Positions 1-6,618 of a stretch of 50,684 bases of DNA are shown here, piece by piece. The DNA is from a virus, in the IMG/VR virus record IMGVR_UViG_3300042938_001669, positions 1 to 50,684 of that record. One strand, 5' to 3'. The notes beneath the pieces are model-generated. The model did not search any database. It saw only the letters and a program-made list of their open reading frames with translations, and was not told where the DNA came from. Positions within the stretch are counted from its first letter, which is position 1. Each line of letters opens with the position of its first letter. A program made the position numbers and the translations under genes.

Positions 1-296
1 TCAACTCCTTCTTTAGTTCCAAAGTAATACGAGAATATCATTAACACCAATGTTTTAATCAAATCAAATAATTGCCCATTCTGCTCATCACTCAATAGTT
101 TAACCTGCCAAGCAATTACCTTATCAACAATAAATAACGCAACCAATGAGGTGAATATTAATAAAATAAACCGAACCAATATTTCCTGAGTGTTATCAGC
201 AAACATTTTATTAACATAATAAACTGACCCACCTATAACAGCTAATCCCAATAGGATTCCTGCTACCATTACATAAACTCCACCTGCTGAAAACAT
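1..296 (-). CDS. Holin-like small membrane protein (3' end cut by window)
   Basis: Open reading frame from an ATG at 296 that runs off the window edge; about 98 residues are visible. Three hydrophobic segments lie at about residues 7-25, 39-58 and 79-92, and the last visible residues read YYFGTKEG, a type of ending common in small phage membrane proteins. The size and topology would suit a holin, but no family is certain. A TATTTATA-class motif lies 14-24 nt upstream, which would fit late expression. Confidence 0.6.
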   Translation of the reverse strand, partial: MFSAGGVYVMVAGILLGLAVIGGSVYYVNKMFADNTQEILVRFILLIFTSLVALFIVDKVIAWQVKLLSDEQNGQLFDLIKTLVLMIFSYYFGTKEGV

Positions 297-310
297 AATA
301 TATCTTTTAT

Positions 311-320
311 AATAAATATC
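311..320 (-). promoter_or_regulatory. Putative phage promoter motif GATATTTATT
   Basis: On the coding strand the motif GATATTTATT sits just upstream of the ATG at 296. It is one of about 20 similar motifs in the window that share orientation and position relative to start codons. Confidence 0.45.
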
Positions 321-340
321 CCCCAACTCCAAAATAAAAG

Positions 341-381
341 GGGCGGGGGGATTTGAAATCGACCGGAGGGAGTTCGGGTGG
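341..381. repeat. GC-rich dispersed repeat, copy 1
   Basis: About 41 nt, nearly identical to 2493-2533, sharing the cores GGGGCGGGGGGATTTGAA and CGACCGGAGGGAGTTCGGGT. It lies directly downstream of the stop codon of the gene at 384-833. On the minus strand ATCCCCC (copy) can pair with GGGGGAT at 319-325, so it may act as a 3' end structure. Confidence 0.75.
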
Positions 382-383
382 GG

Positions 384-833
384 TTACACCTTACCAAACA
401 ACTCAAAGAACTTGTCCTTAGTGGTCTTCTCGGGGGGAAAGATAAATGACTGAACGTGAAAGGATATAAAATCCATCTCACTACCGTATGTCATTTTAAA
501 ATAATCATCAATTTCCTTACTATATTCGTGTTTACCTTTTTTCATTCCATTATGATTATCAAAATATAAATCAACACCAACCAAATACTTGTATACCGGT
601 TCAAAGTTCATAGGGTTATAAACAGTTTGTTCTCTATACCCAACCGAAACAATATTCAAAATCTCGGGACACATCTTCTTAACAACATCCTTTAATTTTT
701 CGGGGACATCAATTTCCTTGTTATCCGGGAACTCATTAAAGGTGGGTTGAGGTGTTGCAATCCGAGATGGAACACCACCATAAGGTCCATCATAAAAGTT
801 GGCAAGGTTTATTATATTATCTTCGTTTTCCAT
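384..833 (-). CDS. Hypothetical protein, 149 aa
   Basis: ATG start at 833. A soluble, acidic protein with no signal peptide or membrane segment and no family I recognise. The N-terminal 35 residues are low in predicted order (many N, P and G); the rest alternates charged and hydrophobic residues. The 3' end abuts the GC-rich repeat at 341-381. The lipoprotein gene upstream ends 8 nt before this start, so the two are probably cotranscribed. Confidence 0.7.
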   Translation of the reverse strand: MENEDNIINLANFYDGPYGGVPSRIATPQPTFNEFPDNKEIDVPEKLKDVVKKMCPEILNIVSVGYREQTVYNPMNFEPVYKYLVGVDLYFDNHNGMKKGKHEYSKEIDDYFKMTYGSEMDFISFHVQSFIFPPEKTTKDKFFELFGKV

Positions 834-840
834 AATATCT

Positions 841-1266
841 CTATATTTGAATTGGTAATAATTTCTCAGGTAAATATTGTTCCGGACAAATAATGGTAAC
901 GGACTTTACGTTGTAATCGTATTCCAATAAGTAATCAACTGATTTATTTTCATCGTCCACATAATTCAAAACAATATATGGGGTGGTGACCTTATTATCA
1001 ATTTTGATTCTTGCTTTAGTAAAATCAAATTGCATAAAACGATATTCACCATTAACCTCACCCATAACTTTTATAACAGTTTGGGTTTCACTATCCGAAC
1101 TAACCGAACCGGCAATCAAAAAGAACGAACCCGAAGTATGAGTTTCCGTAACATCACGATTCACCAATTGTCTTAAATAAATTTTATCTGTGTGATATGT
1201 TTTATAAACAGGCATATTACACCCAATCATCAACAACAGAGCAAATAATAACAATAACTTTTTCAT
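841..1266 (-). CDS. Small lipoprotein, 141 aa
   Basis: I place the start at ATG 1266; a longer in-frame extension would run through the terminator at 1311-1338. The N-terminus MKKLLLLFALLLMIGC is a signal peptide with a lipobox ending at Cys16, so the mature protein should be lipidated and periplasmic or surface-facing. The remainder is rich in beta-type sequence. Phage lipoproteins often act in superinfection exclusion, but nothing here shows that directly. Confidence 0.75.
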   Translation of the reverse strand: MKKLLLLFALLLMIGCNMPVYKTYHTDKIYLRQLVNRDVTETHTSGSFFLIAGSVSSDSETQTVIKVMGEVNGEYRFMQFDFTKARIKIDNKVTTPYIVLNYVDDENKSVDYLLEYDYNVKSVTIICPEQYLPEKLLPIQI

Positions 1267-1310
1267 AATAACTTTTTTTCTTAAGTATAAACAATTAATT
1301 TCAAATAAAA

Positions 1311-1338
1311 AACCCCCAACCAATAAAAGCGGGGGGTT
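1311..1338 (-). terminator. Intrinsic terminator after the 358-aa gene
   Basis: Inverted repeat AACCCCC / GGGGGGTT with an A/T-rich tail (T-run on the minus strand), 9 nt past the stop of 1347-2423. Confidence 0.75.
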
Positions 1339-1346
1339 CAATATAT

Positions 1347-2423
1347 CTAATTCTCCAAAACCTGATAGTGTTTCAAATTAGGATACCTCAAATCAAAATA
1401 TACGGATAGATAATTCATAACATCCTTATAAGTTAAATTAAACTTTTCAGATATATCCTCAAGTACACTATCATATACAATGTAAGACCGGTTCTGATAA
1501 TAAAATAAAACCTCACCCATGTCATTCTCCCAATAAGATTCCCCTCTACTATATGAACTTTTCTTAATGTTACGGAATTTCTTGTAGATATACGGAATAA
1601 TGTCAATCTCATTGTCAATTACATAATCCTCAAAACCACGTTCACTAAAGAATAACTTAACCTCATCATTTATGATGTAATCATATTGTTCCTTTGTCAA
1701 CTTTGAACTATTTCTACGAACTTTACTACTTTGAATCTTACATACCTTGTTCAATCCCTCAAAACCTCCCGGTAACTCCCACTTCTTTAAACTATCTTCA
1801 ATATCAGAACCCTTCTTAACGTGAAACGATAAATGGGGGTTCTTTGTATCATTGTTAGATTCCTTAGTTCCGTGTTGGTGGTGCATCTTAAACTCCTTTA
1901 AATCCTCCTTCGGAATTGAAAGAAGTTTATAATTAAACGAATCCTCACAGTCAACCAATAAAACAATCAAGTTGTGATAATTCTGATATGTCCTAATGTT
2001 CCCAATTGTGTAGGAACCCTTATCATTCAAATAAGATGTCTTAATCTCATAGAAGGTTGAAACAATTTCAAAGAATCTTTGAATAATGTCATTTCTCATC
2101 TTTATCATAGATTTAGAATCCTTAACCTTAGTCTCCCCAATGATATAATCCAATTTCTTTAAAATCTTACTCAATAACTTATTCCCCTTGAATGATTCTA
2201 CACCCAACGCAAAGTCCCCACAGTTCCAAGTAGCCGGAATCGTAAGAACGTCTTTACCCAAATATTCGATAATCAACTTCTGAAGAGTATTCCCCCTCTT
2301 TGATGGGTCATACTTAATATAACATTTCATCAATAGGTCAATAATATTCCCCTCTAACTTAATGTCGTCATTCGATGTCTTAAATTTATTTGTTGCCTCA
2401 GCCAATAATTCCTGATTTATCAT
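1347..2423 (-). CDS. Putative PD-(D/E)XK-type nuclease, 358 aa
   Basis: ATG at 2423, preceded by a host-type promoter at 2444-2475. Around residues 115-165 the protein has a restriction-enzyme-like arrangement: a helix, FYEIKTSY (an E-x-K pair), then NLIVLLVDCEDSFNYKLLSIPKEDL. An upstream segment RGNTLQKLIIEYL could carry the first acidic helix. The C-terminal 100 residues look like a separate DNA-binding region rich in Tyr and Lys. A restriction-like or homing-type endonuclease is my best guess; no cognate methylase lies next to it. Confidence 0.45.
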   Translation of the reverse strand: MINQELLAEATNKFKTSNDDIKLEGNIIDLLMKCYIKYDPSKRGNTLQKLIIEYLGKDVLTIPATWNCGDFALGVESFKGNKLLSKILKKLDYIIGETKVKDSKSMIKMRNDIIQRFFEIVSTFYEIKTSYLNDKGSYTIGNIRTYQNYHNLIVLLVDCEDSFNYKLLSIPKEDLKEFKMHHQHGTKESNNDTKNPHLSFHVKKGSDIEDSLKKWELPGGFEGLNKVCKIQSSKVRRNSSKLTKEQYDYIINDEVKLFFSERGFEDYVIDNEIDIIPYIYKKFRNIKKSSYSRGESYWENDMGEVLFYYQNRSYIVYDSVLEDISEKFNLTYKDVMNYLSVYFDLRYPNLKHYQVLEN

Positions 2424-2443
2424 AGTAGTTTATTTTAATACCA

Positions 2444-2475
2444 CAAAGATAATATAAAAAGTTTATATTAACAAA
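2444..2475 (-). promoter_or_regulatory. Host-type promoter (TTTG-N20-TATCTTTG)
   Basis: On the minus strand TTTG (2475-2472) is followed after 20 nt by TATCTTTG (2451-2444), the Bacteroidota -33/-7 pattern. It serves the gene starting at 2423. Confidence 0.75.
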
Positions 2476-2492
2476 TATTTTTTCAAAAAAAG

Positions 2493-2533
2493 GGGGCGGG
2501 GGGATTTGAATACGACCGGAGGGAGTTCGGGTG
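2493..2533. repeat. GC-rich dispersed repeat, copy 2
   Basis: Second copy of the element at 341-381, 12 nt downstream of the stop of the cupin-like gene (2546-2953) and upstream of the promoter at 2444-2475. Differences from copy 1 are confined to one or two positions in the middle (AATAC for AAATC) and the G-run length. Confidence 0.75.
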
Positions 2534-2545
2534 GTCAGAGGTCCG

Positions 2546-2953
2546 TCATTCCCGACCCCAACCGTAGTGAACAACTTCCCCATTAACATATTCCTTCCAA
2601 GTCTTTTTCCAAGGACCCGAGAACAATACCGTCATACATCCATCACTATTAGATATCCGATGATACGAATCCCGGGGGAAGTAAACCAAGACCTTCTCAC
2701 GTCTAACAATATGATATTCCCCACCAACCTCGTCATCCAAGATGTGCTCATCATATCCCCCAAACAGTTTTACAGACCACGCGTTAAAAGCGTGGGTATG
2801 AAACCTATCCTGACTACCAAGAGATTTATGAAAATAAAAGAAGATGATTGAGAATAGCCACTTACATTCAAAGACCACGAATTGACTAACGATTTGTTCT
2901 CCGAACTCAAACCTATTGTATTTGAGAAACGAAATTGATTTTGTTTTTACCAT
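2546..2953 (-). CDS. Cupin-like phage protein, 135 aa
   Basis: ATG at 2953. The motif DRFHTHAFNAWSVKLFGGY (about residues 49-67) and the later FPRDSYHRI (92-100) followed by TVLFSGPWKKTW fit the two metal-binding motifs of a small cupin barrel (HxH and a distal His). Similar short cupin-like proteins are known from phages; the substrate is unknown. The GC-rich repeat lies immediately 3'. Confidence 0.55.
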   Translation of the reverse strand: MVKTKSISFLKYNRFEFGEQIVSQFVVFECKWLFSIIFFYFHKSLGSQDRFHTHAFNAWSVKLFGGYDEHILDDEVGGEYHIVRREKVLVYFPRDSYHRISNSDGCMTVLFSGPWKKTWKEYVNGEVVHYGWGRE

Positions 2954-3015
2954 AATTGTTATATACCTTATGGAATTAAAGAATAATCAATTATATCCCC
3001 AATGTCAAATAAAAA

Positions 3016-3039
3016 ACCCCCAACTACATAAGCGGGGGT
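3016..3039 (-). terminator. Intrinsic terminator after 3049-3804
   Basis: ACCCCC / GGGGGT stem with a T-run on the minus strand, 10 nt past the stop of the 251-aa gene. Confidence 0.7.
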
Positions 3040-3048
3040 ATATCAATA

Positions 3049-3804
3049 TTATTTATTTAAGTATTGTTCAAACTCTCTCTGTATATCTTCTCGTTTATCA
3101 GATAGGTAATCCTTTTTAGATAACCAATCAAATACCGAACTATAATGTATATGTTCAACTTCACCAAAATATTTCTTTGGAACCATAAGAGGTCTAACCA
3201 TACCATCGACAACCTTAATCCCAATCTTAGTGGTATAACCCAAATCCTCCTTTGGAAGATATCCATAATCAACTCCGGTACAATTAACACATCTCTCACA
3301 TTGAAAGTCACACTGTTCCCCATAGTCAACCTCATCCCCACAATAGAAATTCTTTTTCGGTTTCTCGTGTATATCGTAAATGTGATATCTCACTTCCCAC
3401 TTGTCCTCATATACATCAAGGAGTTTATTGGTTTTACCAATCTCAACTTCCTCACAGGTAGGATTCAAAACAAACCATCGGAAAAATAAATCCCCAATCT
3501 GTTGAATACCATTCTCAGTTAATTCCAAGTCATTGGTCATAACGATTTTCTTCCATTCTCTTCTATTAACCAATCCTTGAGCATCAACCAACTTTGGTGT
3601 TGCCTTAATTACCTCAAGTCCATCAGTTATATATTCATCTCTAACAAATTTCTCATCAGAGGTAATATACACATACTCATTGGAACACTTGGTACATTCA
3701 TTACTATTGGGTTTCGATAAATTTTCAAACGTCAATTTATTGGAATCCAAATCCCTCCACAATCTACTCTCCATTGAAGTGGGGATTAAAAATATATTTC
3801 TCAT
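3049..3804 (-). CDS. Conserved phage-type hypothetical protein with Cys clusters, 251 aa
   Basis: ATG at 3804. It contains CTKC near residue 38 and a dense cluster FYCGDEVDYGEQCDFQCERC (about 149-170), so it probably binds zinc. The central part, KIVMTNDLELTENGIQQIG with FFRWFVLNPTCEEVEI, matches a segment I recall from hypothetical proteins of large Bacteroidota phage contigs (the NPSCE-x-VE motif). Function unknown. It follows 3808-4056 by 3 nt and shares its promoter. Confidence 0.65.
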   Translation of the reverse strand: MRNIFLIPTSMESRLWRDLDSNKLTFENLSKPNSNECTKCSNEYVYITSDEKFVRDEYITDGLEVIKATPKLVDAQGLVNRREWKKIVMTNDLELTENGIQQIGDLFFRWFVLNPTCEEVEIGKTNKLLDVYEDKWEVRYHIYDIHEKPKKNFYCGDEVDYGEQCDFQCERCVNCTGVDYGYLPKEDLGYTTKIGIKVVDGMVRPLMVPKKYFGEVEHIHYSSVFDWLSKKDYLSDKREDIQREFEQYLNK

Positions 3805-3807
3805 ATC

Positions 3808-4056
3808 TTATTTATTAAATTGTTTGAATAAATCCGGAAGTATCTCATTAACCAAAATCTCAACATCAATTGAATTACCCTTATTGTAACCCCATTTAGA
3901 TAACTCCTTACCAAAGTCAATCCCCTCATCCATAGTTAAACCATTTTGTTCTTGTTCCCATTTAACCCCCAACTTAAATGAAGGAAAACAAAATTCAGTA
4001 AAATCCATTGAATCGTATATTCTATCAAACCCCTGCTCAACCGTTTCTTTTCCCAT
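3808..4056 (-). CDS. Hypothetical protein, 82 aa
   Basis: ATG at 4056, with a host-type promoter 14-45 nt upstream. A small soluble protein rich in Phe, Glu and Asp; FKLGVKWEQEQNGLT suggests a helix. Not recognised. First gene of a two-gene operon with 3049-3804. Confidence 0.65.
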   Translation of the reverse strand: MGKETVEQGFDRIYDSMDFTEFCFPSFKLGVKWEQEQNGLTMDEGIDFGKELSKWGYNKGNSIDVEILVNEILPDLFKQFNK

Positions 4057-4069
4057 ATCTTATTTTTTA

Positions 4070-4101
4070 CAAAGATAATACATTCCATAATTCCCACCAA
4101 A
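4070..4101 (-). promoter_or_regulatory. Host-type promoter (TTTG-N20-TATCTTTG)
   Basis: TTTG (4101-4098) and TATCTTTG (4077-4070) on the minus strand, 20 nt apart. Only about 13 nt separate the -7 box from the ATG at 4056. Confidence 0.75.
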
Positions 4102-4237
4102 TTTTTCCAAAAATTTTTTTTCACTATCCGGACACCCCATTAATTGGGGGGATTTTTTCCCAAAAATTTTTTTAGAAATTTTAAAACGATTTTCATATAA
4201 AGTTTTTTTTACCCTTAGACGTTGCAGAAGGGATTAT

Positions 4238-4364
4238 CCCCCCTATTTGGACTATTATAGGGGGAGGGAGGGGAGGGGGGATACCCCCACGGTAGTAAGG
4301 GAGGGGGTATGGGGGGTGTTTACCGGGGAGGGGTCAAAAAAACCCCCTATGTAATTATAGGGGG
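4238..4364. other. G-run cluster with G-quadruplex motif and three long-stem hairpins
   Basis: In an AT-rich genome this 130-bp stretch is packed with G-runs on the plus strand. Four runs at 4260-4280 (5, 3, 4 and 6 Gs) are separated by single A residues, an ideal parallel quadruplex motif. Around it are three perfect 8-bp stems: CCCCCTAT/ATAGGGGG at 4239-4264, ATACCCCC/GGGGGTAT at 4281-4310 and CCCCCTAT/ATAGGGGG at 4343-4364. The first and third stems have the same sequence. Function unknown; only the third looks like an ordinary terminator. Confidence 0.7.
4343..4364 (-). terminator. Intrinsic terminator after 4469-4951
   Basis: Stem CCCCCTAT/ATAGGGGG, then seven Ts on the minus strand (4342-4336). 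It is about 105 nt past the stop codon at 4469. Confidence 0.6.
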
Positions 4365-4396
4365 GTAGGGAGTGTATTCGATATATCCAAATAAAG

Positions 4397-4452
4397 TTAT
4401 CAACATGACAGGGTGACAGTTGTTAATAACTTATGATAAGAAGTTATCAACA
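4397..4452 (+). repeat. Two TTATCAACA boxes (DnaA-box-like)
   Basis: TTATCAACA at 4397-4405 and 4444-4452, each one mismatch from the DnaA consensus TTATCCACA. Two more lie at 5725-5733 and 5740-5748, on the other side of the 4469-5696 gene pair. Confidence 0.45.
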
Positions 4453-4468
4453 GGTTATGAACATGACC

Positions 4469-4951
4469 TTATGTCATAATGTATCCGTTAACCTTTAGAG
4501 TCACGGGGAGTGTCATAGGTTTGTCGGGGGCAAACTCAGAGGTGAACTCATAGAACAGTTTGTATTCCTCGGGGATGTATTCATATATAGATTCAAGTAG
4601 ATAGATTACATCCTTCCCCAATTTATATCCGGGATGGTTTGATATGTCTCTATCATATGTAACCTCAATTTCCTCGGGGAACTTCAGGTAGGACCATAAG
4701 GAGTATATCCTTCTATAGTCCGGATGACTTGCGAAGTTCACCCAATAGGGATTAACAGGAACATCCATATAGTCAGATAGTTTCTGTAGGTCTATTATTA
4801 AATCAATGTAGTGTGATGCTGCGTATTGGTCTCCCGGGTCATCCTCATACCCTATTACAAATGGATATGTCTTTCTTAGTCCATTGACTGCAATATCTAT
4901 TCCCCTTCTTTTCTTTGGGGTAATGTCCTTTGGTGTTTCTTCTTTTGCCAT
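4469..4951 (-). CDS. Hypothetical protein, 160 aa
   Basis: ATG at 4951 with TATATTTATC just upstream. The first 20 residues are Lys-rich and probably disordered. The middle has FASHPDYRRIYSLWSYLKF, which resembles RRHPDYRMYYLYWSY in the 112-aa protein at 37666-38004, so the two may be distant relatives. No catalytic motif is visible. The N-terminus lacks the x-E tag of many other genes under this motif. Confidence 0.6.
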   Translation of the reverse strand: MAKEETPKDITPKKRRGIDIAVNGLRKTYPFVIGYEDDPGDQYAASHYIDLIIDLQKLSDYMDVPVNPYWVNFASHPDYRRIYSLWSYLKFPEEIEVTYDRDISNHPGYKLGKDVIYLLESIYEYIPEEYKLFYEFTSEFAPDKPMTLPVTLKVNGYIMT

Positions 4952-4954
4952 ACA

Positions 4955-4964
4955 GATAAATATA
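4955..4964 (-). promoter_or_regulatory. Putative phage promoter motif TATATTTATC
   Basis: Coding-strand TATATTTATC, 4-13 nt upstream of the ATG at 4951. Confidence 0.4.
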
Positions 4965-4995
4965 TTGAAATAATATTAAATAATCCCCGGTTTTG

Positions 4996-5027
4996 TTTGG
5001 TGGTGTAAATTATTAGTCGTATATTTG
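4996..5027 (+). promoter_or_regulatory. Host-type promoter with no adjacent ORF
   Basis: TTTG (4996-4999), 20 nt, TATATTTG (5020-5027). The next plus-strand start codon I accept is at 5276, so about 245 nt of leader or a separate small RNA would be made. The leader holds a GC-rich stretch at 5051-5096 (GGGGGCGGACCGAGTGG) unlike its surroundings. Confidence 0.5.
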
Positions 5028-5222
5028 TATCACTGAATCGGTAATCAACCCGACAGGGGGCGGACCGAGTGGTGGAAGAGTAGACTCCAACCTGCTTTAT
5101 ATTTTTTATATAAATCCCCCATTTTATTACGAATCTCATAATCACACTAAGGGTTTATTTTTTTTATTTAATATTATTATTAAACAATCCCCCCTTTTGT
5201 TGAGAATGTCATAATTTATTTG

Positions 5223-5253
5223 TATCTTTACTAATTGACGGTGATTATCACCG
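5223..5253 (+). promoter_or_regulatory. Possible promoter and operator for the 51-aa membrane gene
   Basis: TATCTTTA at 5223-5230 resembles the -7 box with a final A. The inverted repeat CGGTGAT/ATCACCG at 5239-5253 is centred on one T and lies between that box and the ATG at 5276, where a repressor could bind. Confidence 0.35.
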
Positions 5254-5275
5254 GTAACTCTTAATAATATAAACT

Positions 5276-5431
5276 ATGTTGACATTTTTAATCTTCCTAA
5301 TGGTAATGGGTTCTCTATCCATCATAATGATATTGATAGACAAACTTATCATCCCCCACCTTTCTCCGGATAACAAGTTCCTGAAGTGGTGGAAGAGAAC
5401 TATTATAGATGAAGACTCTGACCATTTATAA
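5276..5431 (+). CDS. Small membrane protein, 51 aa
   Basis: ATG at 5276, stop at 5429-5431. The sequence starts MLTFLIFLMVMGSLSIIMIL (one membrane helix) and ends with FLKWWKRTIIDED, a basic-aromatic juxtamembrane segment followed by an acidic tail. I have the impression of similar one-helix proteins with a WW-R/K motif in T4-like phages. It converges on and overlaps the next gene by 29 nt. Confidence 0.6.
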   Translation: MLTFLIFLMVMGSLSIIMILIDKLIIPHLSPDNKFLKWWKRTIIDEDSDHL

Positions 5432-5696
5432 ACTCAGTCACATAACGTAGGGAATGATTCCGGATTTCCATATTGATATCCCTATAATCCCCCTCGTCTA
5501 ATTGGTTGTCCTCATTAATTAATGTAATCACCTTCCACATATCACATTTGATAAGTTGAAGGACCTCCTGTTTTATTCTTTTCCCCACCCTCGAATAGGT
5601 GTATACACATTCCCCTATCTCATAATCCACTATATATGTATCACCTGACACACTGACAGTAGGGGTAAATCCGGTTAAGTATTGTTTTGGTACCAT
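5403..5696 (-). CDS. Hypothetical protein, 97 aa
   Basis: ATG at 5696. A small beta-rich protein (SGDTYIVDYEIGECVYTYSR) with an acidic C-terminal half. No family recognised. Upstream is TATATTTAG plus TTATCAACA boxes. Its 3' end overlaps the convergent 51-aa gene, so antisense interference between the two is possible. Confidence 0.55.
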   Translation of the reverse strand: MVPKQYLTGFTPTVSVSGDTYIVDYEIGECVYTYSRVGKRIKQEVLQLIKCDMWKVITLINEDNQLDEGDYRDINMEIRNHSLRYVTEFINGQSLHL

Positions 5697-5724
5697 AATT
5701 GTTAATAACTTTTTCTAAATATAG

Positions 5725-5748
5725 TTATCAACAATCCACTTATCAACA
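5725..5748 (+). repeat. Two tandem TTATCAACA boxes
   Basis: TTATCAACA at 5725-5733 and 5740-5748, same strand, 15 nt apart; DnaA-box-like with one mismatch each. Confidence 0.45.
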
Positions 5749-6009
5749 CTGTCAGGGGGAATTGTTAATAACTTTTTATGTTAAAATTCTTGTTTTTGAC
5801 AAAATGTCAGTCTCTTTCGTCATTGGGGATAATCCTTTTCCCCCTTTTAATACCACAGACTTACCTTAGTTTACCACTTTCTCCCACCATTATTGTGTTC
5901 CAGCATAGTGAGAAGTCAATTTTTTCCCCCTGACGATACTCTCAGGACTAATTATTTTACTATAGGTGTTTCCCAGCGATAAATGTCAGTAATGGTGTAT
6001 GATGCGTGG

Positions 6010-6052
6010 GAACCGTTAGGTGTTAGGAAGATTACTTCAACGAACCGTTAGG
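6010..6052 (+). repeat. Direct repeat GAACCGTTAGG x2
   Basis: Identical 11-mers at 6010-6020 and 6042-6052, 32 nt apart. A third partial match (TGTTAGGAAG) lies between them. Confidence 0.6.
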
Positions 6053-6236
6053 GGACAATTAAATACCCTACAATGGACGAACTAAATGATTTATATATGG
6101 GACACCATAGAGACACAAAATACCATTAAAACTTATGTTTCGTATCACTCTTGTGAGTTTAAAACTGACTGTATTGATACAAAACATAACTTTTTAATCG
6201 ATACCGTAATACAAGTTACCGTAATATCCATTACAA

Positions 6237-6289
6237 TGTTCATTTAATCTTATTGTTCATTGCAAATGAACATTCATTAATAATGAACA
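6237..6289. repeat. Symmetric four-site array TGTTCAT/ATGAACA
   Basis: TGTTCAT at 6237 and 6254, then ATGAACA at 6266 and 6283. Within each orientation the sites are exactly 17 nt apart, and the whole array has two-fold symmetry. The inner pair forms an 8-bp inverted repeat with a 3-nt centre. This is the geometry of an initiator or repressor binding array. Confidence 0.7.
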
Positions 6290-6337
6290 CCATACCGGAT
6301 AACTAATCGTGTCCCTTTATTGTCCCCTTCTTCAGAG

Positions 6338-6356
6338 GGGGGAACTCTGTTCCCCC
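6338..6356. repeat. Perfect hairpin GGGGGAAC / GTTCCCCC
   Basis: Eight-bp stem with a TCT loop. No T-run follows on either strand, so it is not a typical terminator. Confidence 0.65.
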
Positions 6357-6374
6357 GGTATAAGTGGGGGGATT

Positions 6375-6401
6375 GTTTACTATTGACTGTTTATAGTAAA
6401 C
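6375..6401. repeat. Inverted repeat GTTTACTA / TAGTAAAC
   Basis: Eight-bp arms around an 11-nt spacer; a further GTAAAC follows at 6403-6408. Confidence 0.6.
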
Positions 6402-6582
6402 TGTAAACTGTTATGTATAAATTATTGAGTTTTTTATACATATGGAAGTTGACGTGTATAAATAAATGGATTTCTTATACATAAGAAAATAGTAAAGGAT
6501 GAAACTATGAGTGAATTCCGGAACGGAGTGTAGGACTATGAACGAATAGATTTATCGTTTAGTATTTTATCTTATAATAAAA

Positions 6583-6607
6583 AACCCCACCTTTAATTGG
6601 TGAGGTT
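6583..6607. terminator. Terminator between the noncoding region and nitroreductase
   Basis: AACCCCACC / GGTGAGGTT stem (one mismatch), flanked by A- and T-runs, 12 nt past the stop of 6619-7242. Confidence 0.7.
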
Positions 6608-6618
6608 CTTTCTATCTA

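Larger units (their letters stand above)
5701..6582. other. Repeat-rich noncoding region of about 0.9 kb
   Basis: I see no convincing ORF on either strand, although the rest of the window is densely coding. It holds GTTAATAACTTTT at 5701-5713 and 5764-5776, two TTATCAACA boxes, GAACCGTTAGG at 6010-6020 and 6042-6052, TACCGTAATA at 6202-6211 and 6217-6226, a symmetric TGTTCAT/ATGAACA array (6237-6289), and hairpins at 6338-6356 and 6375-6401. This looks like a replication origin, a regulatory hub or a non-coding RNA locus. Confidence 0.65.

Noticed and set aside
841-1341. Longer form of the lipoprotein gene
   Set aside because: The extension translates a terminator hairpin; the internal ATG at 1266 gives a standard lipoprotein signal.
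2531-2851. 106-aa plus-strand ORF
   Set aside because: Antisense to the cupin-like gene, no promoter, and the protein sequence has no sensible pattern.
5051-5110. tRNA-Leu-like sequence
   Set aside because: The D-arm text resembles tRNA-Leu, but no anticodon, T-arm or matching acceptor follows; an AT-rich run replaces them.
4897-5145. 82-aa minus-strand ORF
   Set aside because: It overlaps a good gene start and a promoter, and its composition (many Arg, Thr, Lys) does not resemble the other proteins.
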